Shown piece by piece: positions 63,721 through 64,000 of a DNA stretch of 64,000 nucleotides; position 1 is the stretch's first letter, and every line of letters starts with the position of its first letter. The notes beneath the pieces were generated by a model. The model had not been told where the DNA came from and did not search any database. It worked only from the letters and a program-made list of their open reading frames with translations. The stretch covers positions 60,964 through 124,963 of the forward strand of contig NZ_PJAI02000011.1 of assembly GCF_002843355.2 (NCBI RefSeq). The letters run 5' to 3'. This DNA is from Colwellia echini. GTDB lineage: Bacteria; Pseudomonadota; Gammaproteobacteria; Enterobacterales; Alteromonadaceae. Position numbers and translations under genes: made by a program.

Positions 63721-64000
63721 CGCCTGCAGGGCAGCCTCCTACAACCGAGCCACGGATGACTTGTAGGTATTTGGTGCACCTGTAGGAAGCTGCTCTGCAG
63801 CTGAGCCACGAATGACTTGTAGATATTTGGTATACCTGTAGGAAGCTGCCCTGCAGGTGAGCCACGAATGACTTGTAGGTATTTGGTGCACCTGTAGGAA
63901 GCTGCCCTGCAGGTGAGCCACGAATGACTTGTAGGTATTTGGTATACCTGTAGGAAGCTGCCCTGCAGGTGAGCCACGAATGACTTGTAGGTATTTGGTG
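63721..64000. repeat. 56-bp REP/BIME-like tandem array, continuing past the window
   Basis: The core GAGCCACG recurs at 63747, 63803, 63859, 63915 and 63971, an exact 56-bp period. Each unit contains a small hairpin (AGCTGCxCTGCAG), the block GAATGACTTGTAGGTATTTGG and a linker. The linker alternates between GGTGCACC and GGTATACC, both perfect 8-bp palindromes, giving a 112-bp higher-order period. Open frames on the minus strand are by-products of the repeat. It resembles REP/BIME clusters. Confidence 0.9.

Noticed and set aside
63647..63977. Several overlapping open frames on the minus strand with repeated MAHLQGSFLQV-type peptides
   Set aside because: They are translations of the 56-bp tandem repeat (a repeat array read in two frames), with no ribosome site or family similarity.
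63721..64000. CRISPR array
   Set aside because: The whole 56-bp unit is repeated with few changes and there are no variable spacers. No cas gene is near.

Overview
The window is AT-rich chromosomal DNA from a marine gammaproteobacterium of the order Alteromonadales, most likely Colwellia or a close relative. This rests on AT-rich codon use, an ArcA/HptA pair of the Shewanella type, MaoP (DUF413), a DUF3802-like protein, a GlyGly-CTERM protein and the pabA-argD linkage. The genus is inferred and not proven. No rRNA, tRNA, CRISPR array or transposase gene was seen.

Layout. 1-949: 3' part of an RND efflux adaptor gene. 1386-2276: cvfB-like RNA-binding protein. 2447-5449: zinc-uptake unit (histidine-rich TonB-dependent receptor plus small His/Cys protein) under a perfect Zur-type palindrome. 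5727-7016: TraF-like outer-membrane protein. 7121-10672: succinyl-DAP/lysine-like trio (DapD-like, fold-III PLP decarboxylase, AstE-like desuccinylase) containing a 122-bp palindrome. 11072-15094: rsmC, a sensor kinase, arcA and a convergent Hpt gene. 15597-19535: two spondin-domain secreted proteins followed by a response regulator and kinase. 19639-23000: thioredoxin-like protein and Fur-boxed feoAB. 23612-29766: small outer-membrane protein, cyclophilin with a sorting tail, glnK-amtB behind a sigma54/NtrC-like promoter, glutaredoxin, pabA and an HDOD protein. 29930-36123: argD, DUF3802-like, speD, tpiA, maoP, GNAT, YdeI-like and patatin genes. 36339-40588: iron TonB receptor with a PfeRS-like two-component system.

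41477-63663 is the most unusual part: two divergent transcription units of about 22 kb. The leftward unit (55249-58002 first, 41477 last) encodes a heme-motif lipoprotein, two outer-membrane barrels, a TlpA-type thioredoxin, a DUF4266 lipoprotein with a Gly/Cys tail, a DUF3570 barrel, several large TPR or coiled-coil envelope proteins, and a complete TolQ/ExbB-ExbD-ExbD-TonB/AgmX-like motor. The rightward unit encodes two CXXCH proteins (one lipoprotein with a LamG domain) and a Tat-exported DUF1501-like protein. The parts list resembles the Agl-Glt/Nfs envelope-spanning machines of Myxococcus combined with a surface redox or carbohydrate module. Its function is not known to me.

Repeats: a MITE-like family with terminal inverted repeats (two near-complete copies, at 23168-23360 and 40701-40894, plus fragments); a 56-bp REP/BIME-like tandem array running off the right edge from 63721; a heptamer tandem repeat at 7073-7107; and a long imperfect palindrome at 9796-9917.
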